From the NCBI RefSeq assembly GCF_020171345.1, contig NZ_JAIUZM010000004.1, forward strand, positions 1 to 64,000: a stretch of DNA of 64,000 nucleotides, in the 5' to 3' direction. The position numbers were made by a program, and so were the translations under genes. This DNA is from Microbulbifer agarilyticus. Lineage in GTDB: Bacteria; Pseudomonadota; Gammaproteobacteria; Pseudomonadales; Cellvibrionaceae. How positions within the stretch are numbered: the stretch's first letter is position 1; every line of letters starts with the position of its first letter. Below are positions 18,662 to 27,598 of the stretch, one piece after another. The notes below the pieces were generated by a model that worked only from the letters and a program-made list of their open reading frames with translations, was not told the origin of the DNA and made no database searches.

Positions 18662-19363
18662 ATGGATTACAAAGCGCTTAGTGATTTTCCCCGCGACGCG
18701 GTGGACCGCCTACTAAATGTCATTCATCTCTTTCGTGATATTCGTGCCACCAGCGAGTGGCAATACGACGTATTGCTGAAGCGCTCACGTCTGGTTTCGC
18801 TGAATCCTGGAGAGGCACTGTTGCACTGTGGCGATGTGGATCAGTGGGTGTATTTCCTGGTGCGCGGGGAGTTGCAGGTACACGTGGACGATGCAGCGGC
18901 AGCCAGTGGTGATCGCCCGCTTGCGGAGATTCGCCCCGGTGAAGTGTTTGGTGACCTGTCGATGTTGCTGGCAGAACCCCGTAGCGCGACCATTGTGGGG
19001 GCGCCGGTCGGCCAGGAAATCCAGGTGCTTGCGGTGGATTGCACCTTGTTTGGCGACCTAGAGGACTTTTCCCTGCTGCAGCTGCCCACCAAGCTGGTCT
19101 TCTATCGCAATATGGTGCATTCGCTGCGCTGGAAGCTTGAGGTTTATCGTTCCAAATACCCGACCCATGAGCTGGCCAACAGCCACCGTCGCCTGAAGCT
19201 CTACACCGGCCCGAAAAACTGTAAAGAAGAGCTGGTAGCGCTAGCGGACCAGGCGCGGGATCTGGCTCGCATCCTGCTGGACTGGAATGCCGAATTCGGC
19301 AGCGGCCAGCTCGCCGCGGAAGAATCGGACATGTCCGACTTCCTGGAATCCATACTCTCCTGA
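18662..19363 (+). CDS. Cyclic-nucleotide-binding domain protein without a DNA-binding domain
   Basis: A 233-residue cytoplasmic protein. Residues from about 40 to 140 form a Crp-type nucleotide-binding barrel: NPGEALLHCGD, WVYFLVRGELQVH, and the phosphate-binding cassette GEVFGDLSMLLAEPRSATI. The rest is helical and has no helix-turn-helix, so it is not a transcription factor of the Crp type. It could be a stand-alone sensor for cAMP or cyclic di-GMP. The gene is monocistronic, upstream of the RND pump. Confidence 0.82.
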   Translation: MDYKALSDFPRDAVDRLLNVIHLFRDIRATSEWQYDVLLKRSRLVSLNPGEALLHCGDVDQWVYFLVRGELQVHVDDAAAASGDRPLAEIRPGEVFGDLSMLLAEPRSATIVGAPVGQEIQVLAVDCTLFGDLEDFSLLQLPTKLVFYRNMVHSLRWKLEVYRSKYPTHELANSHRRLKLYTGPKNCKEELVALADQARDLARILLDWNAEFGSGQLAAEESDMSDFLESILS

Positions 19364-19670
19364 CCGCGTGTGCCCTACCGGTTCACTACATAAAGGGTGA
19401 ACCCTTTCTCATTTTCCTGCGTACAATGTCCATTACCGGATGCGTGCGTGGGACTGCCTTTGGCCGTCTCCAAGGCCATGCCAAAACCTGATCAGACCTG
19501 AAGTAACTGTGAAAAGTACCCGAGAGTTGACCAATCTCAGGTACAGCAGGCTGTTCGCCCCTCTAAAATCCCCTGCGGATTTCGTAATTCGGCAGTTTTG
19601 GGCGCTGTTTCGATCAAGAATTGTGCATAAAATCTCCTATCAATTTTAAATTGCAGACAGGAATGCAGTT
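19364..19670. other. Intergenic region before the RND pump
   Basis: It holds a short inverted repeat, GGTTCAC / GTGAACC (19380-19403), 10 bases apart, soon after the preceding gene. The AT-rich end before the adaptor gene probably carries its promoter. Nothing else is recognised. Confidence 0.35.
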
Positions 19671-20867
19671 ATGAACTTTCTGTTGGGCTTCTGGCGGCAA
19701 CGTAACTATCGCATGGCAACCATCGTGAGTGGCCTTGCCGCGCTGTGGCTGTTGAGTGGCATATTGCTCAAGGACGAGAAGCAAGCGCTACTTGAAGCGG
19801 AGGTCGCAAAGAGTGCATCTGCGATACCGGCAGAGCGCGTGAAGATCAGTGGGCGCTACATTGAGGCTCAGCCGTATACCACGCGGGTGGTGGTCAATAG
19901 TCGCAGTGAGGCCAATCGGAGTGTGCAGCTGAGAGCCGAGCTAGACGGCGCGGTGGCGGGGCTTCCGGTCGATGAAGGACAGTATGTAGCCAAGGGCGAC
20001 GTCATTTGTGAGATTGCCGCGGAAGATCGCCCGGAAAAGTTGGCGCGCGCTCGCGCGTCATTAAAGAAAGCGGAGCTGGATTTTGCCGGCGCACAAAAGC
20101 TCAAGGGACGCGGCCTGCAATCAGGCACGCAAATGGCCCAGCAGGAAGTTGCTCTGGCCAACGCCCGCGCAGACCTGAAACGAGCCCAGCTGGACGTGCA
20201 AAACCTGAAGATTCGCGCGCCCTTTGACGGAGTTGTGAACAGCCGACCGGTGGAACTGGGGGATTTTGTTCGCCGTGGCGAGGAGTGCGCAACCATTCTC
20301 GACCTGAATCCCATGTTGATTGTGGGAGAGGTTTCCGAAGCCAAGGTGGGCAGCCTTAAGCTGGGGGCGCCAGCCAATGCCCAAATGCAGGATGGGCAGA
20401 TTCTTGATGGTCGCCTGCGTTACGTGAGCCAACAGGCGCACACAGTGACCCGCGCCTATCGCGTAGAAGTCGCGGTGGCAAATGACGACGGTGCTCTGCG
20501 CAGCGGCATCAGTGCGCGTATGGCGCTGCCAACGGGCGAGGTGTTGGCCCACCGGATCAATTCTTCCCTGTTAACCCTGGATGACGCCGGCCTTCTGGCA
20601 GTGAAAGTGCTCGACCAGGATAAACGTGTCGTATTGCGAAATGTCCAATTGGTCAGTGATGAAAGCGACGGCGTTTGGGTTACCGGGTTGTCACCGCGTG
20701 CCTTGCTGGTAACCGTGGGCCAGGAGTATGTCAGTGTCGGTGAGCAGGTCGACGTAGAGCTGGAAGAGACCGGTGGTGATTTGCCGGCCCCTCTCAGTGC
20801 AGTCGAACCAGAATCTGAACCGGTTTCTGTGAAACAGGCTGCGCAGGCTTCCGGGGAGTCACTGTAA
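19671..20867 (+). CDS. RND efflux periplasmic adaptor (membrane fusion protein)
   Basis: 398 residues with one N-terminal anchor helix (about 14-32). The order is typical of adaptors: a biotinyl/lipoyl-like half (LRAELDGAVAGLPVDEGQYV), a helical hairpin (about 115-165), the second lipoyl half (IRAPFDGVVNSRPVELGDFV), then beta-barrel and membrane-proximal domains. It should connect the pump encoded next to an outer-membrane channel, for which there is no gene nearby. Its stop overlaps the start of the pump gene (TAATG). Confidence 0.93.
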   Translation: MNFLLGFWRQRNYRMATIVSGLAALWLLSGILLKDEKQALLEAEVAKSASAIPAERVKISGRYIEAQPYTTRVVVNSRSEANRSVQLRAELDGAVAGLPVDEGQYVAKGDVICEIAAEDRPEKLARARASLKKAELDFAGAQKLKGRGLQSGTQMAQQEVALANARADLKRAQLDVQNLKIRAPFDGVVNSRPVELGDFVRRGEECATILDLNPMLIVGEVSEAKVGSLKLGAPANAQMQDGQILDGRLRYVSQQAHTVTRAYRVEVAVANDDGALRSGISARMALPTGEVLAHRINSSLLTLDDAGLLAVKVLDQDKRVVLRNVQLVSDESDGVWVTGLSPRALLVTVGQEYVSVGEQVDVELEETGGDLPAPLSAVEPESEPVSVKQAAQASGESL

Positions 20868-23800
20868 TGAAACTCTTGGACGGCGCTATTGATCGCTTCC
20901 GCAGCAGTATTAGCTTGATGCTGCTCATCGTCATCATGGGGATCGCTGCCCGTGGAGCCATGACGGTGGAGTCCAGTCCGGAAGTTAACCCGCCGATCGT
21001 GATTGTGCAGGTGCGGCATGAAGGGATTTCTCCGGAAGATGGGGTGCGCTTGCTGATTCGCCCGCTGGAGCAGGAAATTCGCTCGCTTGAGGGTGTCGAG
21101 CAAGTTGTCGCCAATGCGCGGGAGTCGTTGGTATACCTGGTCATTGAGTTTGACTCTGCGATCGATATCGATATTGCAGTAGATGATGTGCGCAACGCCG
21201 TTGATCGTGCCAAGGCAGAGTTGCCGCGGGATGCGGACGAACCAGTCGTGGAGGAGGCATCGGCGCAGCCGTTCCCGACGATTGTGGTAACCCTGGCTAG
21301 TGAGGGTGCCAGTGAGCGCGAACTGCTGCGCAGCGCGCAACTACTGAAACGCAGAATTGAAAACGTTAGTGAAGTACTGAGCGCGGATATCAACGGTAGT
21401 CGCGAGGAGGTTGTTGAAGCCATCATTGACCCGGTGCGGCTTGAGCATTACCAGATAACCAGTGGTGAGCTCATCAATGCTGTGCTGGGGAACAATTTGC
21501 TGATCCCGGCGGGCGAGATGGATGTCAGCAAGGGGCGCTTCTCGGTGAAGGTACCGGGGTTGATCGAGTCGGCCAGTGATGTATATCAGATCCCGCTCAA
21601 ACAATCGGATGATGGCGTTGTGACCCTTGGTCAGGTCACCGATATTCGGCGAACCTTTAAGGACGCCACCAGCTACACCAGTGTGAATGGGCAGCAGGGC
21701 CTGTCGGTCAATGTGGAAAAGCGCACGGGTGCCAGCTCTGTGGACCTGGCAGACAAAGTCCGTGAGGTGGTAAATGCCGAACGAGAGTTCTTACCTCGCG
21801 GGGTAAAGGTCGATTTTGTATTTGATCAGTCCAATTGGGCGCGGGACATGGTAAGCGAGATGGAGGGCAATATCCTCACCGCCATGTTGCTGGTGATGAT
21901 CATTGTGGTGTCCGCGCTTGGTTTCCGTTCCGGATTGCTGGTGGGCCTGGGGATTCCCTTCTCATTGCTGTTCGGTTTCATCATTACTTGGTACCTGGGT
22001 TATTCGTTTAACTTCATGGTCATGTTCGGCATGTTGCTGGCCCTCGGTATGCTGATCGATGGCTCAATCGTGATCACTGAATTTGCCGATCGCAAGATGG
22101 CTGAAGGGTTGTCAGCACGCGCGGCCTACTCCATTGCGGTGCGCCGAATGTTCTGGCCGGTTGTCGCGTCAACGGGGACCACCCTCGCCGCTTTCCTCCC
22201 AATTATCTTTTGGCCCGGTGTAGTTGGCGATTTTATGCGCTTCTTGCCGGTAACCGTGTTTTCCGTACTGGCGGGATCATTGGTTTACGCGCTGTTCTTT
22301 GCACCCGTAGTGGGGTCGGTATTTGGCAAGGGCCGCGTTGATCTGGCTTCACAGCAGCATCTCAAGCAACTGGAGCATGGCGACCCGAGCGCATTAGGGG
22401 GAGTCACTGGCTTTTATGCCCGCATGCTGACATCAGTTGTGCGCTACCCGCTGATATCTTTTGGTGGCACCATCGCGGTACTGGTGGGGATCTTTATTGC
22501 TTTTAGTGCCTTTAATCCGGGAATGGAGTATTTCACCGAAACCGAAGAACAATACGGTAACGTTGAAGTGCGAGCGCTGGGAAATCTGTCTCTGGAGGAA
22601 AAGCGCGCCCTGGTTACTCAAGTCGAAAAGGCAGTGATGCAGGTACCTGAGGTGCGTGTGGTGTATACCTCGATTGGTTCGGGCGGTATTTCCGGCAATC
22701 AAGACAGGTCACCGGATCAAATTGCCAGCCTATTAGTTGAGTTGCAGCCGACGGATCTGCGAGATCGCAAAAGTCGGGACATTTTTGCGGATATTCGTCA
22801 GCGTACAGCGGGCTTTGCGGGTATCAAGACCAGTGCCAAGGCGTTTGAAGGCGGCCCGCCCGTGGGTAAGGCCATCGTACTTGAATTGCGTAGCCGCGAT
22901 TACGATAGCCTGCTGGCAGAAACCTGGCGCCTGCATCGGGCGCTGGAGAACGAGTTGGATGGGCTGCGGGATGTTGTGAATACGGCTCCGCTACCGGGTA
23001 TTGAGTGGGAAGTTAAGGTCGACCGATCAAAGGCGGCACTCTACGGGGCGGATCTTACCGGCGTGGGACGCGCTGTGCAGCTGGTAACCAATGGCGTATT
23101 GATGGCGGAATATCGCCCGGATGATTCCGATGAGGAAGTAGATATTCGTATCCGCTATCCGGATTATGCTCGCGGTATAACTGCTCTGGACGAGCTCAAG
23201 GTAAACACGCCGGGAGGCGCTGTACCGGTCAGCAGCTTTGTATCCACCGTGGCGGGGCCCAGAGTGGATAAGATTGAGCGCATTGATGGCATTACCCGTA
23301 TGCAGATCAAGGCTGATGTTGAGGATGGTGTTCTGGCGGACGACAAAGTACGTGAGATTCGTCTTTGGCTGGAGCAGCACCCGATCGATGGCAATGTCGA
23401 TCTGCTCTACCGGGGTGCGGATGAAGAAACGAGCGAGACTCTGGTATTTTTACAGGTGGCATTCTCCTTGTCTCTGTTCCTGATGTTCATCTTACTGGTC
23501 ACCCAGTTCAATAGCTTCTATCAGTCTGCGTTGATTCTTTCTTCGGTGATTATGTCCACTGCCGGTGTGTTGCTTGGGCTGACCCTTACCCAGTCGACCC
23601 TTAGTGTCATCATGACCGGGGTAGGTATTGTGGCGCTGGCCGGTATTGTGGTGAATAACAATATTGTACTGATTGATACCTATAACTTTGTACGCAAGGC
23701 CGATCCCGAGCTGAGCCCCGGTGCGGCGGCGGTCAAGGCTGCGGCGCAGCGCTTGCGCCCGGTATTTCTCACTACCGCCACCACGATTCTTGGATTGCTG

Positions 23801-24034
23801 CCCCTGGCCCTGGGGGTGAGTGTGGATATGCTTGGTCGCGACATTGTGGTGAATGGTGTAATCGCGTCATTCTGGGTGAAGCTGGCCAGTGCAATCGTTT
23901 ACGGCCTCAGCTTTTCCACTCTGCTCACGCTGATTGTGACGCCGGTGATGCTGGCGTTACCTTCGGCACTGCGCAATATGGTGAAGGACGTGCTGCCCGC
24001 GGGACTATTGACCAAGCGTCGTCTGCGCAGTTGA
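20867..24034 (+). CDS. RND efflux transporter permease
   Basis: A 1055-residue inner-membrane pump with the two-fold RND layout: one helix, a large periplasmic loop (about 35-330), helices 2-7, a second loop and helices 8-12. The helix-4 segment reads LALGMLIDGSIVITEFADRK, so only one of the two central aspartates of AcrB (Asp407 and Asp408) is present. Late segments are LRPVFLTTATTILGLLPLAL and a STAGVLLGLTLTQ region. The early PPIVIVQVRHEGISPEDGVR is typical of the AcrB/HAE group. The substrate is unknown. Confidence 0.93.
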   Translation: MKLLDGAIDRFRSSISLMLLIVIMGIAARGAMTVESSPEVNPPIVIVQVRHEGISPEDGVRLLIRPLEQEIRSLEGVEQVVANARESLVYLVIEFDSAIDIDIAVDDVRNAVDRAKAELPRDADEPVVEEASAQPFPTIVVTLASEGASERELLRSAQLLKRRIENVSEVLSADINGSREEVVEAIIDPVRLEHYQITSGELINAVLGNNLLIPAGEMDVSKGRFSVKVPGLIESASDVYQIPLKQSDDGVVTLGQVTDIRRTFKDATSYTSVNGQQGLSVNVEKRTGASSVDLADKVREVVNAEREFLPRGVKVDFVFDQSNWARDMVSEMEGNILTAMLLVMIIVVSALGFRSGLLVGLGIPFSLLFGFIITWYLGYSFNFMVMFGMLLALGMLIDGSIVITEFADRKMAEGLSARAAYSIAVRRMFWPVVASTGTTLAAFLPIIFWPGVVGDFMRFLPVTVFSVLAGSLVYALFFAPVVGSVFGKGRVDLASQQHLKQLEHGDPSALGGVTGFYARMLTSVVRYPLISFGGTIAVLVGIFIAFSAFNPGMEYFTETEEQYGNVEVRALGNLSLEEKRALVTQVEKAVMQVPEVRVVYTSIGSGGISGNQDRSPDQIASLLVELQPTDLRDRKSRDIFADIRQRTAGFAGIKTSAKAFEGGPPVGKAIVLELRSRDYDSLLAETWRLHRALENELDGLRDVVNTAPLPGIEWEVKVDRSKAALYGADLTGVGRAVQLVTNGVLMAEYRPDDSDEEVDIRIRYPDYARGITALDELKVNTPGGAVPVSSFVSTVAGPRVDKIERIDGITRMQIKADVEDGVLADDKVREIRLWLEQHPIDGNVDLLYRGADEETSETLVFLQVAFSLSLFLMFILLVTQFNSFYQSALILSSVIMSTAGVLLGLTLTQSTLSVIMTGVGIVALAGIVVNNNIVLIDTYNFVRKADPELSPGAAAVKAAAQRLRPVFLTTATTILGLLPLALGVSVDMLGRDIVVNGVIASFWVKLASAIVYGLSFSTLLTLIVTPVMLALPSALRNMVKDVLPAGLLTKRRLRS

Positions 24035-24098
24035 TGGAAAGCGGCTGGTGGGCCTTGTGGTGGCAGGGGCGGCTGAGTGCCCGCCTGCCTCCGGTAAG

Positions 24099-24154
24099 TT
24101 TCTGGCAGACATAAAAAACCCCGGCGAGCCGGGGTTTTTTATGTCTGCCAGAAA
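24099..24154. terminator. Very long perfect inverted repeat acting as bidirectional terminator
   Basis: Two 27-base arms are exact reverse complements with only GA between them. The core CCCCGGC/GCCGGGG is flanked by AAAAAA and TTTTTT, giving an intrinsic terminator on both strands, between the RND pump gene and the convergent histone-like gene. The outer parts (TTTCTGGCAGACAT and its complement) extend the stem far beyond what termination needs. Confidence 0.9.
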
Positions 24155-24161
24155 GTGTCGA

Positions 24162-25067
24162 TTAAGACTTGGCTTTTGGCGGACGACCACGGCGAGCCGG
24201 AGCCTTCTTAGCGGCAGTTTTCTTAGCTGCAGCTTTCTTGGCTGGGCGGCCTGCCTTCTTGGCGGCAGGCTTCTTAGCTGCAGCCTTCTTGGCTGGACGA
24301 CCTGGCTTCTTCTTGGCGGTAGCCTTGGTTTTGGCCTTTGCTTTAGCAGCGGCTTTTTTGGCAGCAGCGGCAGCTTTCTTCTTAGCAGCGGCAGCCTTCT
24401 TCTTGTCGGCAGCGGCTTGCTTCTTGGCAGCAGCAGCGGCCTTCTTCTTGGCAGCTGCGGCTTTCTTCTTCTCAGCAGCAGCCTTTTTCTTGGCGGCAGC
24501 AGCGGCTTTCTTCTTGTCAGCAGCCGCTTTCTTCTTGGCAGCGGCGGCAGCTTTCTTGGCGGCAGCAGCAGCTTTCTTCTTGTCAGCAGCCGCTTTCTTC
24601 TTGGCAGCGGCAGCCGCTTTTTTGGCAGCAGCGGCGGCAGCTTTCTTGTCAGCAGCAGCCAGTTTTTTGGTGATAGCCGTTTCTTCCTTGGCGACAGCCT
24701 TGGCTACTTTGGTTGCCAGCTTGTTTTCCGCAGCGATGACAACCAGCTTGGCTTTCGCGATAGCAGAGGCAGCTTTGGCGGCAACAGCTGCTTTTTTGGC
24801 AGTTGCAGCGGCAGCTACGGCAGCTTTAACTTGCTTTTGCTGAGCAGCAGATTTCTTCTTGGCACGGGCTGCTTTAACCTTGGCGGCGGCAGCTTGTGCT
24901 TTTTTGGCAGCTTTGTCAGCTTCCTTGCCGGCTTTATCGGCTTCTTTCTTTGCATCAGCTTCTTGGCTGCTACGCGCCTTTTCCAGCTGAGATTTTAAAG
25001 AAGCGAGTTCCGCCTCCAGCTTTGCCACGGCGCTCACGCGCGCGGTGGATTTTTTACGTCCGGCCAT
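24162..25067 (-). CDS. algP: AlgP-like histone H1-type DNA-binding protein
   Basis: 301 residues, almost entirely Ala and Lys. After a short acidic coiled-coil start (LEAELASLKSQLEKARSS) come many repeats of the KKAAA/DKKKAAAAA type, then a basic tail with KKPGRPAKK, KKAGRPAKK and RRGRPPKAK, which resemble AT-hooks. This is the build of Pseudomonas AlgP (AlgR3), a histone H1-like nucleoid protein. Copy number of the repeats is expected to vary between strains. The opposite strand is open for over 300 codons because of the repeat, but that frame is low-complexity and not a gene. Confidence 0.88.
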   Translation of the reverse strand: MAGRKKSTARVSAVAKLEAELASLKSQLEKARSSQEADAKKEADKAGKEADKAAKKAQAAAAKVKAARAKKKSAAQQKQVKAAVAAAATAKKAAVAAKAASAIAKAKLVVIAAENKLATKVAKAVAKEETAITKKLAAADKKAAAAAAKKAAAAAKKKAAADKKKAAAAAKKAAAAAKKKAAADKKKAAAAAKKKAAAEKKKAAAAKKKAAAAAKKQAAADKKKAAAAKKKAAAAAKKAAAKAKAKTKATAKKKPGRPAKKAAAKKPAAKKAGRPAKKAAAKKTAAKKAPARRGRPPKAKS

Positions 25068-25190
25068 AAAATATCCCTGTATCTAAATTTGGTATTTAGG
25101 TGTTATTTTGGATGAGTGGAATTCATCGCGCTAATTGCAGCTTATTTATATACTTGATTGCAAGTGTTTTAGGGGCGTTTTTACTCCGTA

Positions 25191-26045
25191 ATGAATAAAT
25201 TTAAGGTTTTTTTTACTTTTTTTGCCTTTAGCTGGCTGTTGGCGTGTGGAACCGGTGCTTTTTTTCCATTAATTGGCAGTGCCGCGGCCTCCGAAAAATT
25301 CGCCTGGACGGGCGTAATTTTGAATGCGCTGGCACTACCGATGTGGATTTGGCTACGTTATTTGTACCCGCAGAAATTTCACGGAGATATTCGGGAATCC
25401 AACGCGTTTCTCGCTGTGTTAATCGGTCTTGCGATTGCGCTACTGGCAGATGGGCAGCGCGGCTTGCCCATTTACCTGGTAATTACGAATCTTTTTGTCG
25501 TTTTACTTTATCTTTACCACTTCAGTTCGGTTGCACATCCTTCATTACCCGGTGTTAACCAACAGTTCCCTGATCTGGAACAGCAAGCAGGGGAAAATTG
25601 GAATATCTCGGACTTTTGTCGCGAACGGGCGCTGGATGGGGTCTTCGTGGTGTTTCTACGGGGGAGTTTTTGTGCCGATAGTCGGAGTCAGCTAGCAAGC
25701 TTCGAACGCCTTCTACCGAAGTTGCAAAAGAGAAACATTGGATTGCTGCTCTTTGGCGCGCAGCCAATGTCTTCTTGGGCGAAAGCTTTCTCTCGGCTGG
25801 GAATACCAGCAGCGGTTGAACTTACCGTGCATCAGCTGGCGGAATCTTCTCAGGATTACCCCTTATTCGTCGCACGGCAAGGTGCGCCCTTATTGATGTA
25901 CCCGTGGCACTCGGCAGCGGCGCGGCCCAGTGCCTGGCTTATGGATAGCGAGGGGGTAATCTTGTGGCGAGAGCTGGCGGCTAACTACCGAACGCCGGCG
26001 CGAGCGGATTTACTACGCGCGCAGTGGTTTCGGCTCGTGGATTGA
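25191..26045 (+). CDS. Membrane protein with a C-terminal thioredoxin-fold (peroxiredoxin-like) domain
   Basis: 284 residues. Four hydrophobic helices lie at about 5-27, 38-56, 70-87 and 93-111. The rest looks like an AhpC/TSA-type thioredoxin fold: VVFLRGSFCADSRSQLASFE, with a lone Cys161 in the active-site position, then LLPKLQKRNIGLLLFGAQP and a late DSEGVILWRE strand. The single cysteine would suit a 1-Cys peroxidase or a non-catalytic relative. I do not recognise a named family. The gene is preceded by an AT-rich promoter region shared with the histone-like gene. Confidence 0.65.
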   Translation: MNKFKVFFTFFAFSWLLACGTGAFFPLIGSAAASEKFAWTGVILNALALPMWIWLRYLYPQKFHGDIRESNAFLAVLIGLAIALLADGQRGLPIYLVITNLFVVLLYLYHFSSVAHPSLPGVNQQFPDLEQQAGENWNISDFCRERALDGVFVVFLRGSFCADSRSQLASFERLLPKLQKRNIGLLLFGAQPMSSWAKAFSRLGIPAAVELTVHQLAESSQDYPLFVARQGAPLLMYPWHSAAARPSAWLMDSEGVILWRELAANYRTPARADLLRAQWFRLVD

Positions 26046-26077
26046 GTGCGTAAGAGAGGGCACATTGCCTCAAAATA

Positions 26078-26122
26078 ATAAGAAGGCGTATCGCCGTGAG
26101 TGATACGCCTTCTTATATATTT
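26078..26122. terminator. Terminator between convergent genes
   Basis: A perfect 15-bp stem (ATAAGAAGGCGTATC and its complement) has a 9-base loop and is followed by ATATTT. It lies between the thioredoxin-fold protein gene and the next, oppositely oriented gene. Confidence 0.75.
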
Positions 26123-26195
26123 GAGCGACATGAAAGGGGCAACTGGTTGCGCTCGGCAGTGGACGTGACTCGCCCATTTTATCCCTTGCCGCGGT

Positions 26196-26627
26196 TTAAA
26201 GTGGGCCGTAGGGCAGGTAGCGATTGTCAGTGTTACCGCGAATCCATAAAAGTTGCTCGCGGCTCAGGGGGGCTTTGCGTCGGCGGAGGGATTTTGCCAG
26301 CGGGATCACCGGAGATTCGGCGCCACCCTGCCAATCCAGCTGCGCTTCCGCCAGGGTAAAAAAGCGGATCAAAGCCCACAGTTGTTCTGGCTCCCAGTTC
26401 GCGGCTTCTTCCAGCCACTGGGCTGCGGGTAACCCCGCGAGCCAGCTTGCCGAGCGCAGTGTTTCCGGAAGTTCAGCTAATTCGGTGCTCTCCTGGGCAT
26501 GCGAGGGGTCCTGATCGGAAGAGCCTTCCATAAGTTCCAGTATCTGCGTTAGCAGAGTGGGGTCGATTTTTTCTCGGGACTGATCATTGGAGGCCTGCTT
26601 GGCTGGTTCCCATGCGCCGACGCTCAT
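26196..26627 (-). CDS. Conserved-looking cytoplasmic protein of unknown function
   Basis: 143 residues, acidic, helical, with no signal peptide or membrane segment. Trp-rich blocks (SASWLAGLPAAQWLEEAANW, PEQLWALIRFFTLAE) and an ending LWIRGNTDNRYLPYGPL look conserved, but I cannot name the family. The ATG at 26627 follows AAAGGAGT closely and was preferred to a start ten codons upstream. Confidence 0.7.
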   Translation of the reverse strand: MSVGAWEPAKQASNDQSREKIDPTLLTQILELMEGSSDQDPSHAQESTELAELPETLRSASWLAGLPAAQWLEEAANWEPEQLWALIRFFTLAEAQLDWQGGAESPVIPLAKSLRRRKAPLSREQLLWIRGNTDNRYLPYGPL

Positions 26628-26961
26628 ACATACTCCTTTAGGAAAACTTGCCCGCAATTGGGTACAACGACTGGGGATTATACATTGGGTTTACGGTGTG
26701 CGGACCTCGAACCCAGGATGTCGAACAACGGCTTTGTGGGGGGGAACCCGATAACGGTAGCGCGCCCCCTTGTCGGGGAGGATTGCGGCGTTGGGTGATG
26801 ACAGGACAGATGACAGGGCAATAGATGCCGGGCGTGGAATTTTGCATAATTCGGCCACGCGAAGAAATTCGACTTGTTGCCCTCTATCATGTCCCTCCTT
26901 GGCGAATGGTAGAGAGCGGCTGGCGATAGATAAAACTGACCCGATTTTAGCTGGAGGTCAC
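26628..26961. other. Divergent intergenic region before mgsA
   Basis: It should contain promoters for both flanking genes. No RNA gene or convincing small frame was found. Confidence 0.4.
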
Positions 26962-27432
26962 ATGAACACGATCGACAAGCCGATTGCGGCACAAAAGCGT
27001 ATCGCGCTGGTAGCCCACGACAACCGCAAGCAGGGGCTTATTGACTGGTGCCAAAAGCACCGGGCCATACTTGAGCAGCATCAGTTGCTCGGTACCGGTA
27101 CCACAGGCTCCCAGATTGAATCGTCCACGGGAATGCGTGTGGAAAAGTTGTTTAGCGGCCCTATGGGCGGTGATCAGCAGCTGGGTGCGAAGATCTGCCA
27201 GGGTGATGTGGATATCCTGATTTTCTTCTGGGACCCCTTTGAGCCCATGCCCCACGACCCGGATGTGAAAGCACTGCTGCGTATCGCTGCGGTTTGGAAC
27301 ATTCCGGTGGCCTGTAATGCGAGCAGTGCGGATATGATGATTCATTCCGCCTTGATGTCCCAGAGTTTCGCCCGTCAAGTACCTGACTATCAGAGCTATC
27401 TAGCGAGTCGGACCGGCGATTTTGCTGTATAA
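26962..27432 (+). CDS. mgsA: Methylglyoxal synthase
   Basis: MgsA converts dihydroxyacetone phosphate to methylglyoxal and phosphate, a glycolytic bypass used under phosphate limitation. The 156 residues match the E. coli enzyme (152). The phosphate-binding GTGTTGS, catalytic Asp71 in SGPMGGDQQLG and Asp101 in HDPDVKAL have the same numbers as in E. coli, and WNIPVACNASSADM closes the active site. A strong GGAGGT precedes the ATG at 26962; the frame extends 64 codons upstream without family likeness. Confidence 0.96.
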   Translation: MNTIDKPIAAQKRIALVAHDNRKQGLIDWCQKHRAILEQHQLLGTGTTGSQIESSTGMRVEKLFSGPMGGDQQLGAKICQGDVDILIFFWDPFEPMPHDPDVKALLRIAAVWNIPVACNASSADMMIHSALMSQSFARQVPDYQSYLASRTGDFAV

Positions 27433-27460
27433 AATGTGAGCTTTCGGGTATGCTGCTCTT

Positions 27461-27490
27461 CATAAGCCTTTGATTTATAAGGCTTATGTT
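27461..27490 (+). terminator. Inverted repeat after mgsA, possible terminator
   Basis: CATAAGCCTT and AAGGCTTATG are perfect 10-base arms with an 8-base AT-rich loop. Only TT follows, so it is either a weak terminator of mgsA or a protein-binding palindrome 110 bases before the exbD gene. Confidence 0.4.
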
Positions 27491-27598
27491 GTGGTTGCGC
27501 AGGTTGCACTTGCATTGATGGCCATTTCCCGGCAATCTTGCCCCCCTGATTAGACCGGTGAATCCGGCGAATTCGAATCAAAAACTGTACGGTGTTTT

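Noticed and set aside
24048-24998. A 316-codon open frame on the plus strand opposite the histone-like gene
   Set aside because: Its product is Ser, Gly, Leu and Phe low-complexity sequence that mirrors the Ala/Lys repeat; there is no ribosome-binding site or family likeness.
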